Notes under the pieces: generated by a model
Seen by the model: the letters and a program-made list of their open reading frames with translations, nothing else
Database searches by the model: none
What the model was told of the DNA's origin: nothing
Position numbers and translations under genes: made by a program
Part shown: positions 9,112 through 18,127 of the stretch, one piece after another
How positions within the stretch are numbered: position 1 is the first letter of the stretch
How the letters are laid out: each line of letters opens with the position of its first letter
DNA from: Flavobacterium caeni
GTDB lineage: Bacteria > Bacteroidota > Bacteroidia > Flavobacteriales > Flavobacteriaceae
Assembly: GCF_900101895.1 (NCBI RefSeq)
Contig: NZ_FMVF01000006.1
Location: forward strand, 173,220-237,219
Direction: 5' to 3'
Length of the DNA stretch: 64,000 nt

Positions 9112-9184
9112 TGGTACCTCCAGGGATCGAACCAGGGACACATGGATTTTCAGTCCATTGCTCTACCATCTGAGCTAAGGTACC
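9112..9184 (-). tRNA. tRNA-Phe (GAA)
   Basis: On the minus strand a 73-nt cloverleaf can be folded. The acceptor stem is GGTACCT with AGGTACC and the discriminator is A. The D arm is AGCTCAGATGGTAGAGC, the anticodon stem ATGGA/TCCAT has loop CTGAAAA (anticodon GAA), and the T arm contains GGTTCGATCC. No CCA is encoded. Confidence 0.96.
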
Positions 9185-9285
9185 GTTGCTTTGATGCGGG
9201 TGCAAATATAGGATGATTTTTAATTTATCCAAAACAAAAATCAAAAAAAATCGTTTCGTAACTTCGCGCCGTAAAACCGTTGCTT

Positions 9286-10011
9286 ATGCTATTGGCCATC
9301 GATGTGGGGAACACCAGAATCAAGTATGCTGTATTTGAACGCAATACTGTTTTGGAAGCTGCTTTTTTTGACAAAGATGCTTTGGTGCCTGCCGTCGAAA
9401 AAATTCTGAAAGCGCATGATGGAATTACCGATATTGTTGTGGCGTCGGTGGGCAGTTTGGGACGCGATGCCTTTGGGTTTGGCAAGAAACTGCATTTTGT
9501 GACGCACGAGGATCGTTTTCCTTTTGTCAATAAGTATGCGACGCCCGCCACGTTGGGTATCGACCGTATGGTGTTGGCGGCGGGCGCGGTGCTGCGTTTT
9601 CCCGGCCAAAACCGGCTGGTGATCGATGCCGGTACGGCCATCACCTATGATTTTGTCAACGACCGTAACGAATATCTGGGCGGGGCCATTGCGCCAGGCA
9701 TCAGGTTGCGGTATACAGCGCTGAACAATTACACGGCCAAGCTGCCTTTGCTCGAGCGTACGGCGCCGCAGGATTTGATTGGCAATTCGACGGCCGAGTC
9801 GATCCATTCGGGCGTGGTGAACGGCGTGGTTTGCGAGATGGATGGCTTTATCGATCGGTACCGCGAGCGGCATCCAAACTTTATCATAATTTTAACTGGC
9901 GGTGACGCCGATTTTTTGGCCAGTAGATTAAAAAATACCATATTTGCCCATTCAAATTTTTTGCTCGAGAGCCTGAACCAAACCTTTCAATATCAAATCA
10001 CAAATGGTTAA
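9286..10011 (+). CDS. coaX: Type III pantothenate kinase
   Basis: 241 residues. It phosphorylates pantothenate as the first step of coenzyme A synthesis. The ASKHA-fold phosphate-binding motif is at the N-terminus (AIDVGNTRIK). GIDRM and IDAGTAITYD, typical of CoaX, follow in the middle. A GTGGD-like nucleotide motif (ILTGGDADFL) is near the C-terminus. The ATG at 9286 is preferred over a TTG two codons earlier. TAACTTCG at 9259-9266 is a near-consensus -7 box. The last 8 bp overlap the next gene, so the two are probably translationally coupled. Length is usual for the family. Confidence 0.95.
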   Translation: MLLAIDVGNTRIKYAVFERNTVLEAAFFDKDALVPAVEKILKAHDGITDIVVASVGSLGRDAFGFGKKLHFVTHEDRFPFVNKYATPATLGIDRMVLAAGAVLRFPGQNRLVIDAGTAITYDFVNDRNEYLGGAIAPGIRLRYTALNNYTAKLPLLERTAPQDLIGNSTAESIHSGVVNGVVCEMDGFIDRYRERHPNFIIILTGGDADFLASRLKNTIFAHSNFLLESLNQTFQYQITNG

Positions 10012-11254
10012 AAGATTTTTGTTGCCCCTATTCATCCTGTTTTCATTGGCCGCGCAGGCGCAACAGGGAACCGCTTCCCCGTATTCGTTTTTTGGTATCG
10101 GCGAGGTGAAATTCAAAGGGGCTGTCGAGAACAGGCTTATGGGAAGTGTTGCGGTATTTGGCGACAGTATCCACCTCAATCTGCAAAATCCGGCGTCTTA
10201 TTCGACGCTTAAGCTGACTACATTTACCGTGGCCGGGAGCTTCAATTCGGGGCGTTATCATTCGTACCAAGGCAACGAGAAGGCGCAGCGTACCACGTTC
10301 GATTACCTGGCGGTGGGCCTGCCCGTGACCAAGAATATTGGCGTTTCGTTCGGGTTGGTGCCGTTCACTGCGGTGGGGTACAAGGTGCGCAACGAAGATA
10401 CCGAAGGGCTCATCAGAAAATACAACGGTTCGGGCGGTGTCAACAAAGCCTATGTGGGATTCGCTTATAAGATCAATTCAAAATTTAATGTAGGGGCCGA
10501 TTTGGGCTATCATTTTGGCGAGATCGAAACCAATGGCATCATCGCCAATCCGACATTTTTGCAATTCGGTACCAAAGAGACCAACAATACCGATCTTACC
10601 GGGCTCAGCGTGACGTTGGGTGCCATGTACAAAACCCGTATCAACAAAAAATACGACCTCTACGCCAGCGCGACCTATATGCCCGAGACGAGTTTGACGC
10701 TGCGCAACCAACGCATTTATGGACTTATCGAATATGTCGAGGATTACGATCCGGGGATTGTAGAGCAGCTCGATGCGGCCAACCAAAAACGTACACTCAA
10801 GTTGCCGTCGAAATTTTCGGTGGGCGCGGGCTTTGGACAGGAGCGCAAATGGCTTATCGGTACCGAGCTCACGTTGCAGCAAAGCAGCAATTTCGGCAAC
10901 CGTTTTGCCGACATTTCCAACGCTACTTTCGAGAACGGGTTCCGTTACAGCGTGGGCGGCTACTACATCCCGAACTATGCGTCGTTTTCGAGCTATTTCA
11001 GCAAGATCGTGTACCGCGCCGGATTCCGTTATGAGAACACCGGGTTGGTCGTGAACAATCAGAAGATCAAGGATTATGCGGTGACAGGCGGTTTTGGATT
11101 TCCGCTCGGCGGCACGTTTTCGAACCTCAATGCGGGTGTCGAACTCGGGCGCAAGGGCACGGGTCTGGCCAATCTGGTCGAAGAAAACTACCTGAACGTG
11201 ATCATCAGCTTGTCGCTCAACGACCAGTGGTTCGTCAAACGCCGATACGACTAA
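10004..11254 (+). CDS. Outer-membrane beta-barrel protein (FadL/OmpP1-like fold suspected)
   Basis: 416 residues with a signal peptide (1-19, AAQAQ). The rest consists of alternating beta-strands with aromatic girdles, ending in a charged-aromatic strand (NDQWFVKRRYD). The start lies inside the end of coaX (8 bp overlap), and lptC begins one base after the stop, so all three form one transcript. Barrels of this kind are widespread in Flavobacteria next to coaX and lptC. No substrate can be named from the sequence. A link with LPS export or lipid handling is suggested only by the neighbours. Confidence 0.75.
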   Translation: MVKRFLLPLFILFSLAAQAQQGTASPYSFFGIGEVKFKGAVENRLMGSVAVFGDSIHLNLQNPASYSTLKLTTFTVAGSFNSGRYHSYQGNEKAQRTTFDYLAVGLPVTKNIGVSFGLVPFTAVGYKVRNEDTEGLIRKYNGSGGVNKAYVGFAYKINSKFNVGADLGYHFGEIETNGIIANPTFLQFGTKETNNTDLTGLSVTLGAMYKTRINKKYDLYASATYMPETSLTLRNQRIYGLIEYVEDYDPGIVEQLDAANQKRTLKLPSKFSVGAGFGQERKWLIGTELTLQQSSNFGNRFADISNATFENGFRYSVGGYYIPNYASFSSYFSKIVYRAGFRYENTGLVVNNQKIKDYAVTGGFGFPLGGTFSNLNAGVELGRKGTGLANLVEENYLNVIISLSLNDQWFVKRRYD

Positions 11255-11255
11255 C

Positions 11256-11804
11256 ATGAACGCTTTGTTGCCATACCGGACGTGGCTGCTGGTGGTTTTT
11301 GCCGCCGCGCTCGTTTCGTGCGAGAGCAATTTCAAGGAAGTCCAGAAGATCAACTTTTCGGAATTCATGCCCAGCGGCGAGGCCACCGATTTCAACCTCA
11401 AATACACCGATTCGGGCCGTATCAAATCGATACTGGTAAGCCCGCTGATGCTCGATTATGCATCGGTCGAATTCCCGTTCACCGAATTTCCGAAAGGCGT
11501 AGACGTGACCATGTTCGACACCAAGGGCAAACGCACGTTCATCAAATCGAACTATGCCGTGACGTTCAAGGGCACCGACATCATCGACTTGCGCGACAAG
11601 GTGCGCATCAGTTCCGAGGCGGGGCAGTTGCTCGAAACCGAGCAGCTCTATTTTGACCAAAAGAACGAATGGTTTTTTACCGAAAAAAAGTTTAAATTTA
11701 CAGACCCTAAAGGGGTTTCCTTTGGCGAGGGCATCGATTTCAGCAAAGATTTCAAGATCGTCAACTCGCAACGCATCAAAGGAACCATCGACGAAGCCGA
11801 ATGA
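11256..11804 (+). CDS. lptC: LPS export ABC transporter periplasmic protein LptC (lipoprotein form)
   Basis: 182 residues. LptC bridges the inner-membrane LptBFG complex to LptA and passes lipopolysaccharide across the periplasm. The N-terminus has a hydrophobic stretch ending in a lipobox (LVSC, Cys ~23). The rest is the beta-jellyroll with the familiar FPKGVDVTMFD and DLRDKVRISSE stretches. Many Bacteroidota LptC proteins are annotated as lipoproteins, in contrast to the single transmembrane helix of E. coli LptC. It sits one base after the barrel gene and two bases before a small membrane-protein gene. Confidence 0.85.
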   Translation: MNALLPYRTWLLVVFAAALVSCESNFKEVQKINFSEFMPSGEATDFNLKYTDSGRIKSILVSPLMLDYASVEFPFTEFPKGVDVTMFDTKGKRTFIKSNYAVTFKGTDIIDLRDKVRISSEAGQLLETEQLYFDQKNEWFFTEKKFKFTDPKGVSFGEGIDFSKDFKIVNSQRIKGTIDEAE

Positions 11805-11805
11805 T

Positions 11806-12006
11806 ATGAGCTACTTAAAATTTACCCCCTACGTTTATTTGATCGCCGGATTGTATTTTATTTACCACGGCTTCACCGAATACCAGCAAGGTACCGCGCC
11901 ATGGCTTAGTTTTGGCATCGCGGCGCTGGCCATTTTCATGTTTTTCTTCAGACTGCGTTTTGCGCGCAAATTCGAGCAACGCAAACGCGACCAGGAACAA
12001 TCCTAG
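11806..12006 (+). CDS. Small two-helix membrane protein
   Basis: 66 residues starting at the ATG one base after the lptC stop (TGATATG). Two hydrophobic helices (about residues 8-22 and 33-50) are followed by a strongly basic tail with RLRFARKFEQRKRDQEQ, so the tail should face the cytoplasm. It is not a family I recognise. Its tight position between lptC and a CNNM protein means it is surely co-transcribed with envelope genes. Confidence 0.75.
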   Translation: MSYLKFTPYVYLIAGLYFIYHGFTEYQQGTAPWLSFGIAALAIFMFFFRLRFARKFEQRKRDQEQS

Positions 12007-12009
12007 CCC

Positions 12010-13272
12010 ATGCACCTCGGTATTATCATCACGTGTTTAATACTGGCGGCCTTTTTTTCGGGGATGGAGATCGCGTTCATTTCGGCCAATAAGATTTACC
12101 TCGAGATCGAGAAAAAACAGGACGGTTTTTTGTCGCGTATTTTGACGCGGCTCACGGCCGATCCGTCGCGGTTCATCGTGTCGATGCTCATCGGAAACAC
12201 GATTGCGCTGGTGGTGTACGGTTTTTTTATGGGCGAACTCGTCGTGCGATGGCTGGCCGATTCGGGCTATCATTTTAGCGGTATCGTTCGTTTGTTGTTG
12301 CAGATTTTGGCGGCCACGGTTGTGGTTTTGCTCACCTCGGAATTCATCCCCAAAGTACTGTTCCAGATTTACGCCAACAGCCTGATCAAGTTTTTTGCGC
12401 TGCCGGCCTATTTGTTCCACTGGCTTTTTTCGTATGTGTCGCGGCTTTCGCTTTGGGTGTCCAACCGCATCCTGCGCGTGTTTTTTAAGACCGAAGGCGA
12501 CAAGATCCCGTTGTTTTTCAGCAAGGCCGAACTCGGCAATTACATCACCGAACAAATGAGTACCGTAGAGGACCACGAAGAAGTCGATTCGGAAATCCAG
12601 ATTTTCCAGAACGCGCTCGAGTTTTCGGGCGTCAAGGCACGCGACATCATGACGCCGCGCACCGAGATTTCGGCCGTGGAAATTTACGATTCGGTAGCCG
12701 AACTGCGCGAAATGTTTATCGAGACGGGGTATTCCAAAATCCTGGTCTACCAAAACTCGCTCGACGATATTTTGGGCTACGTCCATTCGTTCGATTTGTT
12801 CAAGAAACCGCGCACGATCAAATCGGTCATGATTCCGGTCGAATTTGTGCCCGAGACGATTTTTATCAAAGACACGCTCGAACTGCTGACCAAAAAACGC
12901 AAAAGCGTGGCCATCGTGCTCGACGAATACGGCGGCACGGCGGGCATGGTGACGGTCGAAGACATTGTCGAGGAGCTTTTTGGCGAAATCGAGGACGAAC
13001 ACGACGCCGTCGAGGAGGAGCTGACCGAACAGGAGCTAGGGCCCAATGTGTGGCTGTTTTCGACAAGGCTCGATGTGGAGTATTTGAACGAGACCTACAA
13101 GCTCGAAATCCCAGAAGACGATTCCTACAGTACGCTGGGCGGATTCATCGTATTCCACACCAAGGAAATTCCGCAAAAAGGCGAAGAAATTGCGGTCGAA
13201 AACTTCCATTTTTCGATAGCCGAAGCGACCAATAAAAAGATCGAATTGGTCAAAATGACGCGCCGCGATTGA
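12010..13272 (+). CDS. CNNM/CBS/CorC-HlyC family transporter-like protein
   Basis: 420 residues. An N-terminal CNNM (DUF21) membrane domain (~1-180) begins with FFSGMEIAFISAN. A CBS-domain pair (~200-320: DIMTPRTEISAVE, IVLDEYGGTAGMVTVEDIVEELFGEIEDE) and a C-terminal CorC/HlyC transporter-associated domain (~335-415) follow. Relatives are implicated in Mg2+/Co2+ efflux or in membrane processes. Gliding protein GldE has the same domain order, so either role is possible. It follows the small membrane protein by 3 bp and is part of the coaX-lptC cluster. Confidence 0.88.
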   Translation: MHLGIIITCLILAAFFSGMEIAFISANKIYLEIEKKQDGFLSRILTRLTADPSRFIVSMLIGNTIALVVYGFFMGELVVRWLADSGYHFSGIVRLLLQILAATVVVLLTSEFIPKVLFQIYANSLIKFFALPAYLFHWLFSYVSRLSLWVSNRILRVFFKTEGDKIPLFFSKAELGNYITEQMSTVEDHEEVDSEIQIFQNALEFSGVKARDIMTPRTEISAVEIYDSVAELREMFIETGYSKILVYQNSLDDILGYVHSFDLFKKPRTIKSVMIPVEFVPETIFIKDTLELLTKKRKSVAIVLDEYGGTAGMVTVEDIVEELFGEIEDEHDAVEEELTEQELGPNVWLFSTRLDVEYLNETYKLEIPEDDSYSTLGGFIVFHTKEIPQKGEEIAVENFHFSIAEATNKKIELVKMTRRD

Positions 13273-13307
13273 TTTTTTTATTTTTCTCGCAAAATAAAAC
13301 GTTAGCG

Positions 13308-13339
13308 TTGTTATTATTAAATAGATAATTGTATTTTCG
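13308..13339 (+). promoter_or_regulatory. Promoter of ppiD
   Basis: TTG at 13308-13310, a 21 bp spacer, and TATTTTCG at 13332-13339 (TAnnTTTG with one mismatch), 31 bp before the ATG. Confidence 0.6.
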
Positions 13340-13370
13340 CAAACTGAAATAAAAAATAACAAGAATAAAA

Positions 13371-15470
13371 ATGGCAGTTTTATCAAAAATCAGACAGCGT
13401 TCGGTACTCCTTATTTTGATCATCGGATTCTGTTTATTTGCGTTCATCATCGGCGATTTGTTCCAGAGCGGCAACTTCAACACTTTGTCTAAAGACATCG
13501 GAAGCGTGAACGGCAAGGACATCACGTTCGAGGAATTCCGCATGAAAGTGAGCAATGTAGAGAAAAGCGGACAACAAGGCATGACCCCTACCATGGCGGT
13601 AAACCGCGTGTGGGACCAGGAAGTCGCGATCGCGTTGCTTACGGCCGAGTTCGAAAAATTGGGCATCCGCGTGGGCGAGGCGCAAATCCTCGAAGCGATG
13701 AAAACCAACCCGAACATCGGACAAAACCCAATGTTCCAAAACGAAGCCGGCCAGTTCGATCTTGCCAAATTCAAGGAATACTTCAAGTCGAACCCAGAGC
13801 AGGCGTCGTTCATCAAGGACGCCGAGAAAGATGCGGCACTCAACGCACAATATTCGATCTACAACACACTCGTCAAAGCGGGTATGTACACCACCGACAC
13901 CGAGGGTAAACTAAAATACCAGATGGAAGCCGACAAAGTGAGCTTCGATTACGTGGCCGTGTTGTATTCGACCATCAAGGACAGCGACGTCAAGGTAACC
14001 GATGAGGAAATCGTTGCCTACATGAAAAAGAACGAGAAAAAATACAAGGCCGATGCCAACCGCGACGTCGAGTATGTTTTGGTAGAGGAAAAAGCGTCGA
14101 CCGAAGACGAAAACGAAGTCAAGAACACCGTCAACGGCTTGCTCAATTCGCGCGTGGTGTACAACAAAGAAACCGGCAAGAACGATACGTTGCCAGGGTT
14201 CAAGGGTACGGCCAACACGATTGCGTTTGTCAACGACAATTCAGACATCCCTTATGATTCGACCTATGTAGACAAGAAGTCGCTTCCTGCCGAGCACGCC
14301 GAAGCGTTGTTCAACTTGCCTGCAGGCGAAATCTACGGGCCCTATATGCGCGGGCCATACTACTGCATCTCTAAATCGATGGGTAGAAAAGCGGGTGCCA
14401 ACGCCAAGGCGAGCCACATCCTGATCAGCTACGAAGGTACGCAGGTGCCGAACAAAAAAGAAAAGAGAACCAAGGAAGAGGCCAAGGCCAAAGCCGAAAG
14501 CTTGCTCGCGCAGGTCAAGGCCAATCCGGGCATGTTCCTGATGCTTGCCATCACCAACTCCGACGATTCATCGGCGCAACAAGGCGGCGACTTGGGTTAC
14601 TTTAGCCAAGGCCAGATGGTCAAGCCGTTCAACGATTTCGTGTTCAACAACCCGATCGGGTCGATCGGTTTGGTCGAGACCGATTTTGGTTTCCACGTCA
14701 TCAACGTGACCGACAAGCAAGACGCCGTACGTTTGGCGACCATCGCGCAAAAAATCGAGCCGTCTGAAGCAACCACCGACAAGGTCTACACCAAGGCCGT
14801 TAAATTCGAAATGGATGCGCAAGGCAAGGATTTCGCGGCAACCGCCAAGGCGCAAGGACTTACGGTGAACCCGTCGGTACGTGTCAAGCAAATGGACGAG
14901 ATGTTCGGAGCGGTAGGCCAACAGCGCCAAATCGTACGTTGGGCATTCGACAAAGAAACCAACGTAGGCGATGTAAAGCGTTTTGAAATCGCCAACATGG
15001 GCCACGTGATTGCACGTTTGAAAAAAGTCAACGAAGAAGGCTTGACACCGGTAGAAGACGCGCGTCCGATGCTCGAAATGAAACTCAAGAACCAGAAGAA
15101 AGCCGAGTTGATCAAGGCCAAAATGAAAGGCGCTTCGCTCGAGGCGATCGCTACGGCTGCCGGATCGACCGTCCAGCAAGCTGCCGATTTGACCATCGAC
15201 AACGCCAACATTCCGAACGCAGGTCCTGAGAAAAAGGTCGTAGGTACGGCGTTTGCGGTAGGCGCGAACAAAGTGTCGGCCCCAATCGAAGGCAATTCAG
15301 GTGTATTTGTGGTCAAGCCGACTGCTGTTACCAAAGCCCCGGCGATTACAGACTACAAAGACTATACGGCCAAAGTAAAGGCCCAGGTCAATGGCTATTC
15401 AGGCCGTGTGATTCCTGCGCTCAAGGCAGAAGCCGACATCGTCGACAGAAGAGCAGAATTCCAATACTAA
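13371..15470 (+). CDS. ppiD: Periplasmic peptidyl-prolyl isomerase, PpiD/SurA type
   Basis: 699 residues. A single N-terminal transmembrane segment (~13-31) anchors a large periplasmic chaperone. A SurA N-like region follows (~40-200), then a parvulin (PpiC) domain at ~340-450 (ASHILISYEG, GGDLGYFSQGQMVKPF, ETDFGFHVI), and a C-terminal SurA-like domain. It should help fold outer-membrane proteins as they leave the Sec translocon. It has its own promoter and a strong terminator. Length is as expected for Bacteroidota PpiD. Confidence 0.92.
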   Translation: MAVLSKIRQRSVLLILIIGFCLFAFIIGDLFQSGNFNTLSKDIGSVNGKDITFEEFRMKVSNVEKSGQQGMTPTMAVNRVWDQEVAIALLTAEFEKLGIRVGEAQILEAMKTNPNIGQNPMFQNEAGQFDLAKFKEYFKSNPEQASFIKDAEKDAALNAQYSIYNTLVKAGMYTTDTEGKLKYQMEADKVSFDYVAVLYSTIKDSDVKVTDEEIVAYMKKNEKKYKADANRDVEYVLVEEKASTEDENEVKNTVNGLLNSRVVYNKETGKNDTLPGFKGTANTIAFVNDNSDIPYDSTYVDKKSLPAEHAEALFNLPAGEIYGPYMRGPYYCISKSMGRKAGANAKASHILISYEGTQVPNKKEKRTKEEAKAKAESLLAQVKANPGMFLMLAITNSDDSSAQQGGDLGYFSQGQMVKPFNDFVFNNPIGSIGLVETDFGFHVINVTDKQDAVRLATIAQKIEPSEATTDKVYTKAVKFEMDAQGKDFAATAKAQGLTVNPSVRVKQMDEMFGAVGQQRQIVRWAFDKETNVGDVKRFEIANMGHVIARLKKVNEEGLTPVEDARPMLEMKLKNQKKAELIKAKMKGASLEAIATAAGSTVQQAADLTIDNANIPNAGPEKKVVGTAFAVGANKVSAPIEGNSGVFVVKPTAVTKAPAITDYKDYTAKVKAQVNGYSGRVIPALKAEADIVDRRAEFQY

Positions 15471-15489
15471 TTGGTGCATCATAAAAAGA

Positions 15490-15519
15490 AAATCCCGATT
15501 CGTTCGGGATTTTTTTTTT
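15490..15519 (+). terminator. Terminator of ppiD
   Basis: AATCCCGA and TCGGGATT form the stem, followed by nine T's, 20 bp after the ppiD stop. Confidence 0.9.
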
Positions 15520-15582
15520 GCGGTAGTATGGCGTCGAAAGTAAAATGTACAGTTTTTCTGTAGCAGATTGTTCTGTAGAAAT

Positions 15583-15725
15583 GATATCTTGCTTCTAGGG
15601 AAGGGGGGCATGAAGGTTTATCCCAACGAAAATAAAACTTACCGGCGTTACAGACCCGAGCCCGGAGGGCGAACTGTACGAAGTAAAAATCTGTACATTT
15701 TGTTAAAATTCTCAAGGGCGGCGTG
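15583..15725 (+). repeat. Family B dispersed repeat, copy B1
   Basis: Shares TAGGGAAGGGG, then CAT, TATCCC, an AT-rich stretch, and AATCTGTACATTTTGTTAAA with copies near 49500 and 56330 (the latter inverted). It fills most of the gap between ppiD and the GHMP kinase. No ORF is shared between copies. Confidence 0.6.
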
Positions 15726-15764
15726 ACGTCCAAGTCATATTCCCAAATGTGCGAAGGATTTGTT

Positions 15765-16679
15765 TTATTGTTTTTGCACCACCATCTCATCAAACCCGAT
15801 GACGGTGTCGTAGCCCTTGGATTGGAAGTAAGCCGTCGGGTCTTTTGTCGAAACGGCCAGCACAAAATCGCCACCCCATGCGCCAAGGCTTTTGACCGTG
15901 CCGTTAAAATCGGGAAAAAATTGTTGTTTGGCGGTTGGCGTTTCGAGGATTGGCGCCAACAAGGATTCATAGGCGTCGAGTTGTGCCGCAAACCCTTTGG
16001 CATCGGTCGTTTTTAGGATGGCGTCGGCGATTGCGTTGGCCCGAAGCACCGCATCGCCCAAATTCGTCTTTTTATTCCGGTAGTTCGCAATGGCCGTCTT
16101 GCTGTTTTGCTTTTTGTTGAGGTACACAAAATACAAGCTGTTTGAAAACGATGGATGAAAGTCGATGGTTTTTACCACAGGTTTTGCGTCGGTTCGTTGG
16201 AAAATCACGGCGCTGTCGTGCTGTGCACACGCGATGTCGTAGCCGCTGCCGCCAAAACTTTTCCAAAGCAATTCATAGGCATCTACCTGAGCCCATTGCG
16301 CAATGTTGTTGACCAGCGTAGACGACGTGCCCAAGCCCCAACTGCGCGGAAACGTCAAATGGGTCGTCACCAAAAAACCTTCGGATGCCAAAAAGTTAGG
16401 ATTCATTTGTACGGCGGCATGTAAAATGTCGACGAGCGTGTCGGCCACGGCCGTTCCTGTGTGACGGTTCTCGCGAATGTCTTCGAGCAAAACCTCGGTT
16501 TCGAACCAAACGGTGCCGTCGGCGTCGAAACTCGTCCAGCGGATTGTTTTCGTGTCGTTTGGTTCGGCCACGAGGTCTTGTCCAAATTTAGTCGGCAATG
16601 CAAACGCCTTGGCACCGTCGAGCACCAGGTATTCGCCGGTGATGAACAGTTTGCCGTTGCTGTAAAACCTTTGCTTCAT
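15765..16679 (-). CDS. GHMP kinase, GYDIA family (mevalonate pathway)
   Basis: 304 residues. The GHMP phosphate-binding loop is seen in PRSWGLGTSSTLVNNIAQW (~110-128), and the family-defining GYDIA peptide follows (FGGSGYDIACA, ~143-153). The C-terminal motif is GAWGGDFVLA. Such proteins are the Bacteroidota mevalonate or phosphomevalonate kinases by context. The enzyme would phosphorylate mevalonate or a derivative on the way to isopentenyl diphosphate. It lies 3 bp after HMG-CoA reductase on the same strand, which supports this role. Which phosphorylation step it catalyses cannot be decided here. Confidence 0.88.
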   Translation of the reverse strand: MKQRFYSNGKLFITGEYLVLDGAKAFALPTKFGQDLVAEPNDTKTIRWTSFDADGTVWFETEVLLEDIRENRHTGTAVADTLVDILHAAVQMNPNFLASEGFLVTTHLTFPRSWGLGTSSTLVNNIAQWAQVDAYELLWKSFGGSGYDIACAQHDSAVIFQRTDAKPVVKTIDFHPSFSNSLYFVYLNKKQNSKTAIANYRNKKTNLGDAVLRANAIADAILKTTDAKGFAAQLDAYESLLAPILETPTAKQQFFPDFNGTVKSLGAWGGDFVLAVSTKDPTAYFQSKGYDTVIGFDEMVVQKQ

Positions 16680-16682
16680 GGG

Positions 16683-18002
16683 TTAGCGTTTGCGCAAAGA
16701 TTCGATGAAATTGACCGCCGCCGAGTGCGACACCGCGTGGTTTTTGAAGTGTTTCTTGACCTGTGCGCGCTCTTCGTCGTTGGCTTCGAACTGGTTCAGG
16801 ATGTTGTTGAGGTGCATTTTCATGTGTCCTTCCTGGATGCCAGTGGTGGTCAGCGAACGCAACGCGGCAAAGTTCTGCGCGAGTCCTACCGATGCAACCA
16901 CCTGCATCAATTCATGCGCCGAAGGTTTTTCGAGCATCTGGAGCGCCATTTTCACCAGCGGATGCAACGACGTGAGTCCGCCCACGGTACCCAAGGCCAA
17001 TGGAACTTCGAGCCAAAACCTAAAGATCCCGTCCTCGACCGACGCATGCGAAAGGCTGGCATACTGCCCGTCTTTGGAAGCATACGCATGGGCCGCCGCT
17101 TCTATCGCGCGAAAATCGTTGCCGGTGGCCAACACGACGGCATCGATACCGTTCATGATGCCTTTGTTGTGCGTGACGGCGCGGAACGGCTCGACTTCGG
17201 CGATGCGTACTGCCTGCACGAATTTCTCGGCGAATGCCTTGGGATTGTCGATGTTTTTGTCGGCCAGTTCGTCGACGGCGCACGACACTTCGGCCCTGAC
17301 CACGCAATTCGGGACATAATTCGACAATATGCTCATGACCACACGCAGGTTTTTTTCTTCTTTCGAAAAAACGTCGTGCGATTCGGCTTCACGTACGAGG
17401 GTTTGCGCGAATTGTTCCAGGCACGAATTGATGAAGTTGGCGCCCATCGAATCCTTGGTCTCGAACGTGGCGTGCAGTTGAAAATAGCCCGGCATGAGCG
17501 CGGTTTTGTTGCGCAGTTCGATGTTGGTGATTCCGCCACCGCGCGCGCGCATGTTTTTGGTCAGTTGTTCGGTATCGGTAAAAAACTGCGGTTTGATTTG
17601 CTCGAAGAAACGCTCGAGTTTGTGCACTTCGCCGTTGAACGTAAAATGTACTTGTCCGATTTTTTGCGTGCCGAGGATGGTGGTCTTGAAACCGCCGCGC
17701 GTAGCCCAGAATTTGGCCGATTTGCTCGCCGCGGCCACCACCGAACTTTCCTCGATGGCCATCGGGACGGTGTAGTTTTTCCCGTTGATCAGGAAGTTGG
17801 GCGCGATGCCAAACGGAAGGTAAAAATTCGTGATCGTGTTTTCGATGAATTCGTCGTGGAGCTTTTGCAACGCCTCGTCCGAATTCCAGTAGCTTTTGAT
17901 GCGCGCGACGGCTTCTTGCGGGTTCGAAAAATAAGTGTTCGCGATCCAATCGATTTTCTCGTCCTTGGACCATTTCGAAAATCCGGCAACGGCAGTATCC
18001 AT
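16683..18002 (-). CDS. Hydroxymethylglutaryl-CoA reductase, class II type
   Basis: 439 residues from the ATG at 18002 (MDTAVAG). A TTG two codons upstream is unlikely to be used. The enzyme makes mevalonate from HMG-CoA, the committed step of isoprenoid synthesis. Class II catalytic residues can be placed: Glu in AIEESSVVAA, Lys in HNKGIMNG, Asp in ATGNDFRA and His in GHMKMH. Class II enzymes were first known as degradative, but in Bacteroidota they serve biosynthesis. The neighbouring GHMP kinase agrees with that. A perfect -7 box (TATCTTTG) lies upstream. Confidence 0.93.
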   Translation of the reverse strand: MDTAVAGFSKWSKDEKIDWIANTYFSNPQEAVARIKSYWNSDEALQKLHDEFIENTITNFYLPFGIAPNFLINGKNYTVPMAIEESSVVAAASKSAKFWATRGGFKTTILGTQKIGQVHFTFNGEVHKLERFFEQIKPQFFTDTEQLTKNMRARGGGITNIELRNKTALMPGYFQLHATFETKDSMGANFINSCLEQFAQTLVREAESHDVFSKEEKNLRVVMSILSNYVPNCVVRAEVSCAVDELADKNIDNPKAFAEKFVQAVRIAEVEPFRAVTHNKGIMNGIDAVVLATGNDFRAIEAAAHAYASKDGQYASLSHASVEDGIFRFWLEVPLALGTVGGLTSLHPLVKMALQMLEKPSAHELMQVVASVGLAQNFAALRSLTTTGIQEGHMKMHLNNILNQFEANDEERAQVKKHFKNHAVSHSAAVNFIESLRKR

Positions 18003-18026
18003 CTTCAATACGGGTTAAATGAACCG

Positions 18027-18034
18027 CAAAGATA
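18027..18034 (-). promoter_or_regulatory. -7 promoter box of the HMG-CoA reductase/GHMP kinase operon
   Basis: TATCTTTG on the minus strand, an exact TAnnTTTG match, 24 bp before the ATG. Confidence 0.55.
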
Positions 18035-18127
18035 ACTTTTTGCATCGGTAAAACTTATCAACAATGGGGCGATTTTTAACAACGGGATTTTCTTTTTGAC
18101 GACGGTATAAAATAATTTTCGGCCACC

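Noticed and set aside
8984..9244. Minus-strand frame that translates as GTLAQMVEQWTENPCVPGS
   Set aside because: This is a well-known false protein produced by translating a tRNA gene, here tRNA-Phe.
12010..13272. Naming the CNNM/CBS protein gldE
   Set aside because: The domain order fits GldE, but it also fits CorC-type proteins, and no gldD or other gliding gene is adjacent. Context points to envelope biogenesis.
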